Shown: positions 7,152-15,459, counted from the first letter of the stretch. The stretch: DNA of 22,333 nt from CAYLGY01 sp964383325 (GCA_964383325.1 CAYLGY010000044.1:1-22333), one strand, 5' to 3'. The notes: generated by a model not told the origin, from the letters alone. Translations and numbers: made by a program.

Positions 7152-7760
7152 ATGATCAGTCGAGGCAAGAAACGCATCATCGATGGCGGCGAATCGCTGG
7201 ACGGGCAATTTCTCGTTGCGATGCCCGGCATGCTGGACGAACGGTTCAGCCGCACCGTCATCTATATCTGCTCGCACGGTCCCGACGGTGCGATGGGGCT
7301 GGTGATCAATCGCGCCCGGCCGATCCGCTTTCCGGAATTGCTGGTTCAGCTCGGCGTCATCGAGGAAGCCGACATGATCGAACTGCCCGAGCGGGCACTC
7401 CAGTTTCCTGTACGCAGCGGCGGGCCGGTGGAGCAGACGCGTGGATTCGTCGTGCATTCGGATGATTACGTCACCGAATCCTCGGTGCTGATCGACAATC
7501 ACATCCTGTTGACAGCAACTGTGGACATCCTGCGGGCGATCAGCGAAGGAGAGGGGCCTGAGCGGGCCTTCATGGCGCTCGGATATTCCGGCTGGGGTCC
7601 GGGCCAGCTCGAATCGGAAATTGCCGAGAATGGCTGGCTGACCGTGCAAGCCGATCCGGAAATCCTGTTCGACCACGATCTCGACCGGGCCTATGCGCGC
7701 GCCCTCGCCGAACTGGGCGTCGACCCGACACATCTGAGTTCAGAGGCCGGTCACGCCTGA
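7152..7760 (+). CDS. YqgE/AlgH family protein (UPF0301)
   Basis: A 202-residue cytosolic protein of the YqgE/AlgH family, whose biochemical role is unsettled. Family signatures are LDGQFLVAMPGMLDERFSRTVIYICSH, GAMGLVINR, a GGPV segment followed by RGFVVHS, and ALGYSGWGPGQLESEI. The ATG at 7152 is the only sensible start, but aagg sits directly against it, so the ribosome binding site is poorly spaced. The 97-base divergent region upstream shows no convincing promoter by eye; a ttgacc at 7103 has no matching -10. Its stop codon overlaps the end of the opposite-strand EAL gene by 10 bases. Confidence 0.93.
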   Translation: MISRGKKRIIDGGESLDGQFLVAMPGMLDERFSRTVIYICSHGPDGAMGLVINRARPIRFPELLVQLGVIEEADMIELPERALQFPVRSGGPVEQTRGFVVHSDDYVTESSVLIDNHILLTATVDILRAISEGEGPERAFMALGYSGWGPGQLESEIAENGWLTVQADPEILFDHDLDRAYARALAELGVDPTHLSSEAGHA

Positions 7761-10630
7761 GGCACGGGAAACCGCTCCTGCAGCAGGGAAAGCACGTCAT
7801 CGCTGCTCAGGGGCGCGTTCAGCATGAAGTTCTGGGCATATTCGCAGCCCATTTGCCGCAGCCTTTCCGCGTCTTCCTCCTGGGTCACCCCCTCGCATAT
7901 CACGGAGAGGCCGAGATCATGCGCCATGTTGATGATGGATTTCAGCAGCACATATTTCTTCGGGCTGCGGTCCTCGATGAAGCTCCTGTCGAGCTTGATG
8001 GTGTCGAACGGGAAACGGGTAAGATAGGAGAGCGAGGAAAAGCCGGCGCCGAAGTCAGCCAGTGAAAGCCCGATGCCCAGCTGGCGCAAGCGCTGCAGGA
8101 CTTGCGCCGACTGTTCGGGATTGTTCATCACCATCGTCTCGGTCAGTTCGAGGCGGAACCAGCGCGGCTTCAGGCCGGAATGGGACAATACGGTCTTGAT
8201 CTCCGTGACCAGATCCTGCCGGATCACCTGCTGGCTGGACAGGTTGACGGAAACCGAAAGCGGTATGGCGCCGACCGAGTTCTGCCAGTCGAGAAGATCG
8301 GTTGCGGCCTTCTGCATGGCGAACTGGCCAAGGGGCAGGATCAGTCCGGTCGCTTCCGCCGCCGGAATGAATTCATGCGGCAGAACAAGTCCGCGGCGGG
8401 GATGATCCCAGCGGATCAGCGCTTCGAAACCGGAAATCGACCGGTCCTCGAGCCGCATGACCGGCTGGTAGGACAAGGTGAACTCCGAACGCTCGATTGC
8501 CCGGCGCAAATCGGATTCCAACTGCAGCCGATTGGTGCCGAAGGCCCGGAAAGCCGGCCGGAACGGCTCGATGCGATCGCCGCCCTGGCGCTTCGCATTC
8601 TGCATGGCCAGCTCGGCATCCTTCATCATCTCCGCCGCCGTGTTCTGCCTGGTCGTCGCGGTAATCAGGCCGATCGAGGCCGTCAGCATAATCTCGTTCC
8701 TGCCGAAGGAGATGGGCGCGCTGATGGCTCGCTGCAGCGATTCGGCGAATTTGGCGATTTCCGACGGCTCGGTCTCCGAGATCAGGAGCAGCGCGAACTG
8801 GTCGCCGGAAATGCGGGACAGCGAATCGTGTGGTTGCAGCAGGCGATGCATGCGCCGGGCAATGGTTAGCAGGATCGTGTCGCCGGCGGACATCCCAAAT
8901 TCCTCGTTCACATGTTCGAAGCGGTCAATGTCGATGGCGAAAACCGTCGGCTTCAGCATGTCCTCGGCATTGGCAATGGCGATCACGGTCTCAAGCCGGT
9001 CGTGAAACAATTCGCGATTGGGCAGGCCGGTCAGATTGTCATGCACCGCATCGTGCATGAGGCGTTCCTCCGACTTCTTCTGCTCGGTTACGTCGATCAG
9101 CGTGCCGACGCAGCGGATGATCTCGCCATCGGAACCGATGACGGGTCGCGCCCGCAAGAGATACCAGTGATACTGGCCATCGCCGGCGCGCAGCCGGAAT
9201 GCCTGGGAAATGCGCCCGCGGCGCTGTTCCAGGACCGCATCGAGCGTCGCGCGGAACAGGTCACGGTCCTCGGGATGGAGCGCCGGCAGCCAGTTGCGGG
9301 CCGGACCATGCAGCGCGTTGGCGGCAAGGCCGATGGCATGGGCGAGATCCGGGCGGGTGACGATCCGGTCTCGCGAGACATCCCAGTCCCAGACCAGATC
9401 GCCCGAACCGGTGATGGCCAGCGCCTGGCGCTCGACATCGCTGAACAGGCCCTGCTGCAAGGCACCGCCGGAAAAGGCGTGCTGCATGACCGTGAAGCCG
9501 ATCAGCAGGGTGATGAGCACCAGCCCGCCGCCCAGCGCCGGCTGCACGATGTCGTTGTCGAGCATGCCGGTCACGGTCATCCACGCGCCCGCGAGCCAGA
9601 CCAGAAGCATCAGCCATCCCGGCACCAGCATGATCGCACGATCATAGCCGCGCGAGCCGAGCGTGACGATGAGGCCGAGGCCGACGATCGCGGTCAGCAG
9701 CAGGGAAATGCGGGCAATGCCGGCCGATATGGGCGGGTCGATGATGGCTACGGCCGCCAGCAGGCCGAGCGAGGTGATCCAGATCAGCGCCCCATAGCTG
9801 AAATGGTCGTGCCAGCGATTGAGATTGAGATAGGTGAAGAGAAAGATGACGAAGCTCGCGGCGAGGCTGACTTCGGTGGCGGCGCGCCACATCTGGGCAT
9901 TGCCGGGCGTGATCTCGATGATGCGGTTGAGAAAGCCGAAATCGATACAGATATAGGCCAGCGTCGCCCATGCGAGCGCAGCCGTGGCCGGAAACATGGA
10001 CGTGCCCTTGATGACGAACAGGATCGTCAGGAAAAGCGCAAGCAGGCCGGCAATGCCGATGACGATGCCGCGATAGAGCGTATAGGAATTGATGGTGTCC
10101 TTGTAGGATTCGGTGTCCCAGAGATAGATCTTGGGCAGGCGCGGCGAAGCCAGCTCGACGACGAATGTGACGACCGTTCCCGGATTGAGGGTGACCTGGA
10201 ACAGGTCCGAATCCTCGCTTGCCAGCCGATCGAGGGCAAATCCCTCGCTGGGCGTGATCGCCGTGATGCGCGGCGAGCCGAGATCGGGGTGGAAAAGGCC
10301 GGAACTGGGAAGCCGGAAATGCGGCGCGACGATCAGGCGGTCGATCTGCTCGCTGGTCGTGTTCGCCAGTGCAAAGACCGCCCAGTCGCCGGTCGAGTTC
10401 TCGTTCTGCGCATCGACCTCGATCCGGCGGACGATCCCGTCCGGTTGCGGCGCGGTATTGACCTGGAAGCTCGGCCCCTGATCGGCGAAGATCTCCACCG
10501 CCTCGGTCAGGTCCAGCGCGACGTCGCTCTTGGAGATCTTGATCGGCTCGAAGGCGTAGGCGCCGGAAATCATCGCCAGAAGCAGAAGGGCGAGGCTGAC
10601 GATCCGGATCAGATGTTTCGATTCAGTCAA
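7751..10630 (-). CDS. Membrane PAS-GGDEF-EAL signalling protein with degenerate active sites
   Basis: A 959-residue protein of the cyclic-di-GMP family. In order: a signal or anchor helix (residues 1-26), a periplasmic sensor (about 30-180), a cluster of membrane helices (about 185-395) resembling the 7TMR-DISM module, a PAS domain (about 400-515), GGDEF (about 525-685) and EAL (about 695-950). The cyclase motif reads SGDQF at 608-612 instead of GGDEF. The EAL motif is intact (Glu736), but DDFG has become ADFG (Ala858), EGVE has become EGVT (Glu913-Thr916) and the usual QGY is QNF. Cyclase activity is unlikely and phosphodiesterase activity is doubtful, so it may act as a c-di-GMP sensor. The start is a TTG overlapping the GNAT stop; the first in-frame ATG would remove the signal helix. 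It is the last gene of the thrC operon. Confidence 0.9.
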   Translation of the reverse strand: MTESKHLIRIVSLALLLLAMISGAYAFEPIKISKSDVALDLTEAVEIFADQGPSFQVNTAPQPDGIVRRIEVDAQNENSTGDWAVFALANTTSEQIDRLIVAPHFRLPSSGLFHPDLGSPRITAITPSEGFALDRLASEDSDLFQVTLNPGTVVTFVVELASPRLPKIYLWDTESYKDTINSYTLYRGIVIGIAGLLALFLTILFVIKGTSMFPATAALAWATLAYICIDFGFLNRIIEITPGNAQMWRAATEVSLAASFVIFLFTYLNLNRWHDHFSYGALIWITSLGLLAAVAIIDPPISAGIARISLLLTAIVGLGLIVTLGSRGYDRAIMLVPGWLMLLVWLAGAWMTVTGMLDNDIVQPALGGGLVLITLLIGFTVMQHAFSGGALQQGLFSDVERQALAITGSGDLVWDWDVSRDRIVTRPDLAHAIGLAANALHGPARNWLPALHPEDRDLFRATLDAVLEQRRGRISQAFRLRAGDGQYHWYLLRARPVIGSDGEIIRCVGTLIDVTEQKKSEERLMHDAVHDNLTGLPNRELFHDRLETVIAIANAEDMLKPTVFAIDIDRFEHVNEEFGMSAGDTILLTIARRMHRLLQPHDSLSRISGDQFALLLISETEPSEIAKFAESLQRAISAPISFGRNEIMLTASIGLITATTRQNTAAEMMKDAELAMQNAKRQGGDRIEPFRPAFRAFGTNRLQLESDLRRAIERSEFTLSYQPVMRLEDRSISGFEALIRWDHPRRGLVLPHEFIPAAEATGLILPLGQFAMQKAATDLLDWQNSVGAIPLSVSVNLSSQQVIRQDLVTEIKTVLSHSGLKPRWFRLELTETMVMNNPEQSAQVLQRLRQLGIGLSLADFGAGFSSLSYLTRFPFDTIKLDRSFIEDRSPKKYVLLKSIINMAHDLGLSVICEGVTQEEDAERLRQMGCEYAQNFMLNAPLSSDDVLSLLQERFPVPQA

Positions 10631-11228
10631 TCCCTGCGCCCCGGTCTGGCTGTTTCCCGTGCTCGCGCGCGATCAGGGCATACAGTAGGTGGTCCTGCCA
10701 TTTGCCGTTGATGCACAAATAGGAGCGCATCAACCCTTCCTGCGCAAATCCGGCTTTTTCAAGCACATGAGCGGACCGCTTGTTTTCCGGAATGCAGGCT
10801 GCTTCGATTCGCTGCAGATGCAGCGAACTAAAACAATAGTCAGAGATCAAGGCAAGCGTTTCCACCATGTAGCCCCTGCCGGCGTAGCGCTCGCCCATCC
10901 AGTAGCCGATCTCGGCGCTGCGCGCGACGCCAAGGCGAATGTTCATCAGCGAGATTCCGCCGGCAATGTGACCGCTTGCCTTCTCGAGGATGAAGAAGCT
11001 CTGGCCTCGCCCCGCGCGGAAATCACGGCCGATCTGCCGCATCCGCTGGCGCCATGCGGCCCGCCCCAGCTCTGCCTCGCTCCAGAGCGGCTCCCATGGC
11101 GTCAGGAAATCCCGGCTTTCTTCCCGCAAATGCGCCCATTCGGCATGGTCCGACATTCGCGGGAGGCGCAGGCGAACCCTCTTGCCCTCGATCTGCGGTC
11201 CCCTGCGATGCCATTGCCAGCCGAGCAT
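10623..11228 (-). CDS. GNAT acetyltransferase, RimJ/RimL-like
   Basis: A 201-residue acetyl-CoA-dependent N-acetyltransferase resembling the ribosomal-protein enzymes RimJ/RimL. Supporting segments are VRLRLPRMSDHAEW, AEIGYWMGERYAGRGYMVETL (the acetyl-CoA-binding R/Q-x-x-G-x-G/A loop), IEAACIPENKRSAHVLEKAGF, and EEG-like AQEGLMRSY. The substrate cannot be assigned. The ATG at 11228 is preferred, leaving a 10-base gap after the M16 gene. A GTG at 11234 or a TTG at 11249 overlapping the M16 stop are possible alternatives, and none has a strong ribosome binding site. Its stop overlaps the TTG start of the next gene by 8 bases. Confidence 0.9.
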   Translation of the reverse strand: MLGWQWHRRGPQIEGKRVRLRLPRMSDHAEWAHLREESRDFLTPWEPLWSEAELGRAAWRQRMRQIGRDFRAGRGQSFFILEKASGHIAGGISLMNIRLGVARSAEIGYWMGERYAGRGYMVETLALISDYCFSSLHLQRIEAACIPENKRSAHVLEKAGFAQEGLMRSYLCINGKWQDHLLYALIAREHGKQPDRGAGID

Positions 11229-11238
11229 GGTCACGGGG

Positions 11239-12531
11239 TTACACGGCAATCCGTCCCGAGCCGAACGAATATCCCGACAAGTGCTCGGAAATGCTTTCGT
11301 AGGACTCCAGGTTGCCTACCGGACCGATCGCCGCCACGGTCGGCTTGCCGCTGAACAGCCGGCCGGCAAGATCCGTCAGCCGCTCGGTGGTGATCAGCGA
11401 AAGCCGGTCCAGCAATTCCTCCAGGGTGATCGGCCGGCCGAACAGCAGGAGCTGCTTGGCGATCTGCGACGCCCGGCTCGCGGCGCTCTCGCGCGACATC
11501 AGGAGGCCGGCCCGGTACTGCGCCCGAGCGCGCTCCAGCTCCTCGGGCTCGATCCGGTTGGCGACGCGCTTCAGCTCTTCCAGGATCACCGGAGTGAGGG
11601 CGGCAATGTCGCCGGCGCCGGTCGCGGCATGCACGCCGAAGAGGCCGGTGTCGGAAAAGCCCCAGTGAAAGGCATAGATCGAGTAGCACAGCCCACGCTT
11701 CTCGCGGACCTCCTGGAACAGGCGCGAAGACATGCCGCCGCCCAGCAACAGGGAGAGGATCTGCGACGCGTAGAAATCGCGCACATGATAGGCCCGTCCC
11801 TCGAAGCCGAGAACGATCTGTGCATCCATCAGGTCGCGCAGTTCGCGATAATCGCCGCCGACATAGCTGGCATATTGCAGCGGCCTCGCAGTCGAACGGG
11901 CGCGAAAACCGGCAAGATGCTTCTCGACTTCGCGCACGAACTCGTCATGGCGGATCGCTCCTGTCGCGACCACGACCATCCGGTCGGCGCCATATTGCTG
12001 CTGCAGGAACCGGTGCAGATCCTCCGACCGGATGGATTTCACCGTTTCCGGCGTGCCGAGGATCGAACGGCCGATGGTCTGATGCCGGAAGGCCGTCTCG
12101 GTGAAGCGGTCGAAGACAATGTCATCTGGCGTGTCGTGGGCCGCGCCGATCTCCTGCAGGATGACGTTCTGCTCGCGCTCCAGCTCTTCCTCGTCGAAAC
12201 GGGAATTCATCAGAATGTCCGCGAGCATGTCGACCGCCAGCGGCACGTCGTTCTTCAGGACACGGGCATAGAAGGCCGTCGTCTCGACGCTGGTCGCCGC
12301 GTTGATCTCGCCGCCGACATTCTCGATCTGCGAGGCGATGTCCCAGGCGCTGCGCCTGCTTGTGCCCTTGAAGGCCATATGTTCAAGCAGATGCGCAATT
12401 CCGTGCTCGTCGACGCGCTCGCTGCGCGAACCGGAATTGACCCATACGCCCAGGGCAACGCTCTCGAGGTGCGGGATGGCTTCCGTTGCGATGGTCAGTC
12501 CGTTCGACAGACGGCTTACCTCTACACTCAT
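11239..12531 (-). CDS. M16 family zinc peptidase (processing peptidase-like)
   Basis: A 430-residue metalloprotease related to the mitochondrial processing peptidase beta subunit. The inverted zinc motif HxxEH is His47-Leu-Leu-Glu50-His51 (AHLLEHMAFKG), with the distal zinc ligand Glu127 in EREQNVILQEI at the expected distance of 76 residues. GGGMSSRLFQEVREKRGLCYSIYAF is the conserved C-terminal domain segment of active M16B enzymes. No signal peptide is seen, so it is probably cytosolic. The ATG at 12531 is chosen because aaggag lies five bases upstream; a TTG at 12570 would overlap thrC. It starts 16 bases after the thrC stop and is part of that operon. Its natural substrate is unknown. Confidence 0.95.
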   Translation of the reverse strand: MSVEVSRLSNGLTIATEAIPHLESVALGVWVNSGSRSERVDEHGIAHLLEHMAFKGTSRRSAWDIASQIENVGGEINAATSVETTAFYARVLKNDVPLAVDMLADILMNSRFDEEELEREQNVILQEIGAAHDTPDDIVFDRFTETAFRHQTIGRSILGTPETVKSIRSEDLHRFLQQQYGADRMVVVATGAIRHDEFVREVEKHLAGFRARSTARPLQYASYVGGDYRELRDLMDAQIVLGFEGRAYHVRDFYASQILSLLLGGGMSSRLFQEVREKRGLCYSIYAFHWGFSDTGLFGVHAATGAGDIAALTPVILEELKRVANRIEPEELERARAQYRAGLLMSRESAASRASQIAKQLLLFGRPITLEELLDRLSLITTERLTDLAGRLFSGKPTVAAIGPVGNLESYESISEHLSGYSFGSGRIAV

Positions 12532-12536
12532 TCTTG

Positions 12537-12542
12537 CTCCTT
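12537..12542 (-). promoter_or_regulatory. Ribosome binding site of the M16 peptidase
   Basis: The minus strand reads aaggag with a 5-base spacer to the ATG at 12531. This near-perfect anti-16S match lies in the short gap after the thrC stop and decides the start in favour of 12531 over the upstream TTG at 12570. Confidence 0.8.
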
Positions 12543-12547
12543 GCACG

Positions 12548-13939
12548 TCATCTTTGCAGGCGCCCTTCAATATGAGCTTCGACCATTTTCAGCTCCGAGG
12601 GAAGCACGTCGAATCGTTCCGGCCGCTGCATCAGGTCCGCGAGGCGCTGCGGAAGTCTTGGCTCCACGCCGCACGCAGCCTGCACGGCATCGGGGAATTT
12701 CGCCGGATGGGCGGTCGCAAGCGCCACCATCGGCGTCGTCCGGTCCGCGAATTTCCGGGCGACATGCACGCCGACAGCCGTATGCGGGTCGGCGAGATAG
12801 CCGCAATCGGCCAGAAGCGAGGCAATCATTGCCTGCGTATCCGCCTCGGAAGCGCGCCCGGCGGAAAAGATCGCGCCGATCCGCTGGCGCAGGCCTTCCT
12901 CAAGATCGAAGGCCCCGGTCCGGGCGAGGCTCTCCATGGCTGCGGTGACCGATTGCGCATCCCGGCCGGATTCCTCGAACATCAGCCGCTCGAAATTGGA
13001 GGACACCTGGATGTCCATCGAGGGAGAGGTCGTCGCCACGACCTGACGCGTTTCGTAGCGGCCGGTAGCGAGGGCACGGGCGAGAATGTCGTTTTCATTG
13101 GTGGCAATGACGAGCCGTTCCACCGGCAAGCCCATGCGCCGCGCGGCATAACCGGCAAGGATGTCGCCGAAATTTCCGGTCGGGACCGTGAACGAGACCG
13201 GCCGGTCCGGCGCGCCCAGGCTCAGGGCGGAAGAGAAATAATATACTGTCTGCGCCATGATCCGCGCCCAGTTGATCGAATTCACGCCCGACAGGCCGAC
13301 GCGCTTGCGGAAAGGCGCGTCATTGAACATTGCCTTCACCAGCGACTGGCAATCGTCGAACGTGCCCTGAATTGCCAGCGCGTGCACATTGGCCGCGGTC
13401 GAGCTCGTCATCTGCCGCTGCTGCACCGCAGATACCCTGCCTTCCGGAAACAGGATGAAGATGTCGATCCGCTCGCGCCCGGCAAAGGCCTCGATCGCCG
13501 CGCCGCCAGTATCGCCCGATGTGGCGCCGACAATGGTCGCGCGCTCGCCGCGCTGCGCCAGCGCATGATCCATCAGCCGCGCCAGCAATTGCATGGCGAC
13601 ATCCTTGAAGGCAAGGGTCGGGCCATGGAAAAGTTCGAGAATGAACTCATTGCTTCCGGTCTGGACCAGCGGGCAGACTGCCCGATGGTCGAACTGGCCA
13701 TAGGCGGCGTCGATCATGGCATCGAGTTCGGCGTCGCGGATCTCGCCAGCGACGAAAGGACGCAGAACCCGGCCCGCGATCCGGCCATAATTCAGCCCGC
13801 GCATCGCCCGGATTTCGTCGGCCCCGAACTGCGGCCAGACCTCCGGCAGGTAGAGTCCGCCATCTTCGGCCAGCCCGCCCAGCAGCGCATCGCAAAAGCC
13901 GAGCTCGGGCGCCATTCCCCTTGTGCTGACATATTTCAT
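12548..13939 (-). CDS. thrC: Threonine synthase
   Basis: PLP enzyme that converts O-phosphohomoserine to threonine, the step after ThrB. It has 463 residues. MKYVSTRGMAPELGFCDALL is the standard N-terminus. Lys112 in FHGPTLAFKDVAMQLL is the PLP-binding lysine, followed by VGATSGDTGGAAIEAF, FILFPEGRVSAVQQRQM, GVNSINWARIMAQ, VPTGNFGDILAGY and NENDIL. The ATG at 13939 is preceded by gggag at good spacing; the frame stays open for 64 codons further upstream, but that stretch has no family similarity and crosses the divergent lipoprotein start. It heads a minus-strand operon with the M16, GNAT and EAL genes. The 137-base divergent region to the lipoprotein gene contains no promoter I would defend. 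Confidence 0.97.
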   Translation of the reverse strand: MKYVSTRGMAPELGFCDALLGGLAEDGGLYLPEVWPQFGADEIRAMRGLNYGRIAGRVLRPFVAGEIRDAELDAMIDAAYGQFDHRAVCPLVQTGSNEFILELFHGPTLAFKDVAMQLLARLMDHALAQRGERATIVGATSGDTGGAAIEAFAGRERIDIFILFPEGRVSAVQQRQMTSSTAANVHALAIQGTFDDCQSLVKAMFNDAPFRKRVGLSGVNSINWARIMAQTVYYFSSALSLGAPDRPVSFTVPTGNFGDILAGYAARRMGLPVERLVIATNENDILARALATGRYETRQVVATTSPSMDIQVSSNFERLMFEESGRDAQSVTAAMESLARTGAFDLEEGLRQRIGAIFSAGRASEADTQAMIASLLADCGYLADPHTAVGVHVARKFADRTTPMVALATAHPAKFPDAVQAACGVEPRLPQRLADLMQRPERFDVLPSELKMVEAHIEGRLQR

Positions 13940-14076
13940 CCGGAGGCTCCCCCGCTCAATTCGACCTGTCGGCATCGTCTCCGGCGCCGCCATCTGTTGA
14001 TTCGGCCCATCCCGGAGTCGCAATTTCGTCGCGGCGTTGATATAGACAGACCACTCACCCGAGGAAAGTACCGTAA

Positions 14077-14667
14077 ATGACCTTTCGCATCGATGTCCGC
14101 TCCCTTCTCCCATTTGCCGGCCTGGCCGCACTCATGATCGGCCTCGCTGGCTGCCAGTCCGCAGGAGAGGGCGGCCTGCTCAATCTCGGCGGTAGCCGGG
14201 AGCCGGCCACGGAACAGGAGCAGATCGACCGGGCGGAACTCATCGCCTATTGCCCCAAGGTCACGCTGCGCGAGGGGACCGCCTATTACAACACCTATGC
14301 GAAGGCGCCGCCCGGAGAACCGCAGGACGACCGCTCCCTGATCATCTATCAGGCATCGATCAGCGATGTCACCCGTAGCTGCCGCTATGGCGATGGGCAG
14401 CTGACCATGACGGTCGCGGTTGCGGGGCGCGTGATTCCCGGTCCGAAAGGCAAGACCGGCAGCATCAACCTGCCGCTGCGCGTCGCCGTCATGCACGGCA
14501 GCGACGTCCTGTACTCGCAGCTGCACAAATATCCGGTGACGATCGCCAGCGCCACGGGTGCGACGCAATATGTATTCACCGATCCGGCCGTAACCGTCCC
14601 TGCGCCGTCGGCTGCCAATTACCAGGTCTTTGTCGGCTTCGACGAGGGCCCCTACGACACGCCCTGA
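14077..14667 (+). CDS. Uncharacterised lipoprotein
   Basis: A 196-residue predicted lipoprotein. The N-terminal signal peptide ends in the lipobox GLAGC with Cys26 as the lipidated residue. The mature part is rich in predicted beta strands (LTMTVAVAGRVIPGPKG, INLPLRVAVMHGSDVLYSQ) and has two further cysteines, at about 59 (LIAYCPKVTL) and 102 (DVTRSCRYGDG), that could form a disulfide. No enzyme motif is seen and I do not recognise a named family. gaggaaag lies upstream of the ATG. The gene is divergent from thrC and ends eight bases from the convergent HAD gene. It is probably a cell-envelope protein. Confidence 0.85.
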   Translation: MTFRIDVRSLLPFAGLAALMIGLAGCQSAGEGGLLNLGGSREPATEQEQIDRAELIAYCPKVTLREGTAYYNTYAKAPPGEPQDDRSLIIYQASISDVTRSCRYGDGQLTMTVAVAGRVIPGPKGKTGSINLPLRVAVMHGSDVLYSQLHKYPVTIASATGATQYVFTDPAVTVPAPSAANYQVFVGFDEGPYDTP

Positions 14668-14675
14668 CGCGGCGC

Positions 14676-15362
14676 TCAAGCGTCCCGCCATTCGCCCAGC
14701 GCCGCAAGAATCGGCATGAGCATGTTCCAGCGGTGAATCACGGTTTCCGCGCCGGCTTCGGTCAGCAGGTCCGCATGGCCGGTGAAGCTGTGCGAGGCGC
14801 CGGTATAGCCGATCGGGCGCATGCCGGCCGAGATCGCGGCCTGGATGCCGTGTGCGGTATCCTCGATGACGAAGCAGCGCGCAGGATCGGCGTTGAGGCT
14901 TGCCGCGGCATGCAACAGCACGTCCGGCGCCGGCTTCGGCCTGCCATTCTCCACATCCTCGAAGGAAAAGATGCTCTGCCCGAAGAGTGGTGACAGGCCG
15001 GAGGCCTGCAGCATGAGCTGAAGCCGCCGCCGCGGCGCATTGGAGGCGATGGCGCGGCGGGGAAGGGCAGCGACCGCCTGGCGCGCGCCGTCCGTCGCCT
15101 GCACCCGCCGCAAGCGCTCGTCGACGAGCCTCTCGGCCTCGTCGATCATCGAGGCCTGGAGCGGCCTGTCGCTCTCCCGTTCGAGAGTCAGCAGCATTTC
15201 CTGGAAGGAATGACCGGCAAAGCGCATGGAAAGCGCTTCGGCGCTCAACTCGATTCCGGCTGCTGCGAGCACCTTCTCGCGGATGCGGGCGAGAAGCGAT
15301 TCGGAATCGACCAGCACTCCGTCACAGCCGAACAGGATCAGGTCGGGTTTGTCTTGCGGCAA
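14676..15362 (-). CDS. HAD-superfamily protein with a missing nucleophile
   Basis: A 228-residue HAD subfamily IA protein of the phosphoglycolate phosphatase/beta-phosphoglucomutase type, with a helical cap at about residues 20-95. Motif I reads ILFGCDGVLVDSE. Position 12, normally the phosphate-accepting aspartate, is glycine (codon ggc), while the second aspartate (Asp14) is kept. Motif II (AIASNAPRRR), motif III lysine (NGRPKPAPDVLL) and motif IV (CFVIEDTAHGIQAA) look intact. Ordinary phosphatase chemistry is therefore unlikely unless this base is wrong. The start is a TTG at 15362, supported by aggaga six bases upstream. It is divergent from ccrM and shares its 97-base upstream region. 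Confidence 0.9.
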   Translation of the reverse strand: MPQDKPDLILFGCDGVLVDSESLLARIREKVLAAAGIELSAEALSMRFAGHSFQEMLLTLERESDRPLQASMIDEAERLVDERLRRVQATDGARQAVAALPRRAIASNAPRRRLQLMLQASGLSPLFGQSIFSFEDVENGRPKPAPDVLLHAAASLNADPARCFVIEDTAHGIQAAISAGMRPIGYTGASHSFTGHADLLTEAGAETVIHRWNMLMPILAALGEWRDA

Positions 15363-15368
15363 TTCATG

Positions 15369-15374
15369 TCTCCT
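15369..15374 (-). promoter_or_regulatory. Ribosome binding site for the TTG start of the HAD gene
   Basis: The minus strand reads aggaga, six bases before the TTG at 15362. The nearby ATG at 15367 is out of frame and too close to this site, so the TTG is the best start. Confidence 0.7.
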
Positions 15375-15386
15375 GCCGGTTGGGAC

Positions 15387-15402
15387 TTAAGTCAAAATTT
15401 AC
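15387..15402 (+). promoter_or_regulatory. Candidate CtrA-binding box upstream of ccrM
   Basis: The sequence reads ttaa-gtcaaaa-tttac, matching the CtrA consensus TTAA-N7-TTAAC with one mismatch in the second half-site and exact 7-base spacing. It is 58 bases upstream of the ccrM ATG and 25 bases upstream of the divergent HAD start. In Caulobacter, and as reported for several Hyphomicrobiales, ccrM transcription is activated late in the cell cycle by CtrA. The match is seen directly; the regulation here is inferred. I see no GANTC site in the 97-base region itself. Confidence 0.6.
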
Positions 15403-15459
15403 CGTGCTCGGTAACCATGTCGCTCATGTAGTGCGTCCAGTTCCTTTCGGGTATCCTTC

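Noticed and set aside
8912..10711. A 599-codon plus-strand open frame opposite the EAL gene
   Set aside because: It is the reverse-strand shadow of a real 959-residue gene in GC-rich DNA. Its translation is rich in R, D, G and Q with no recognisable domain, while the minus strand encodes clear PAS, GGDEF and EAL domains.
10990..14080. Two plus-strand open frames of 652 and 592 codons opposite the M16 peptidase and thrC
   Set aside because: They overlap each other and lie antisense to two genes with complete catalytic motifs. Their composition is that of a shadow frame.
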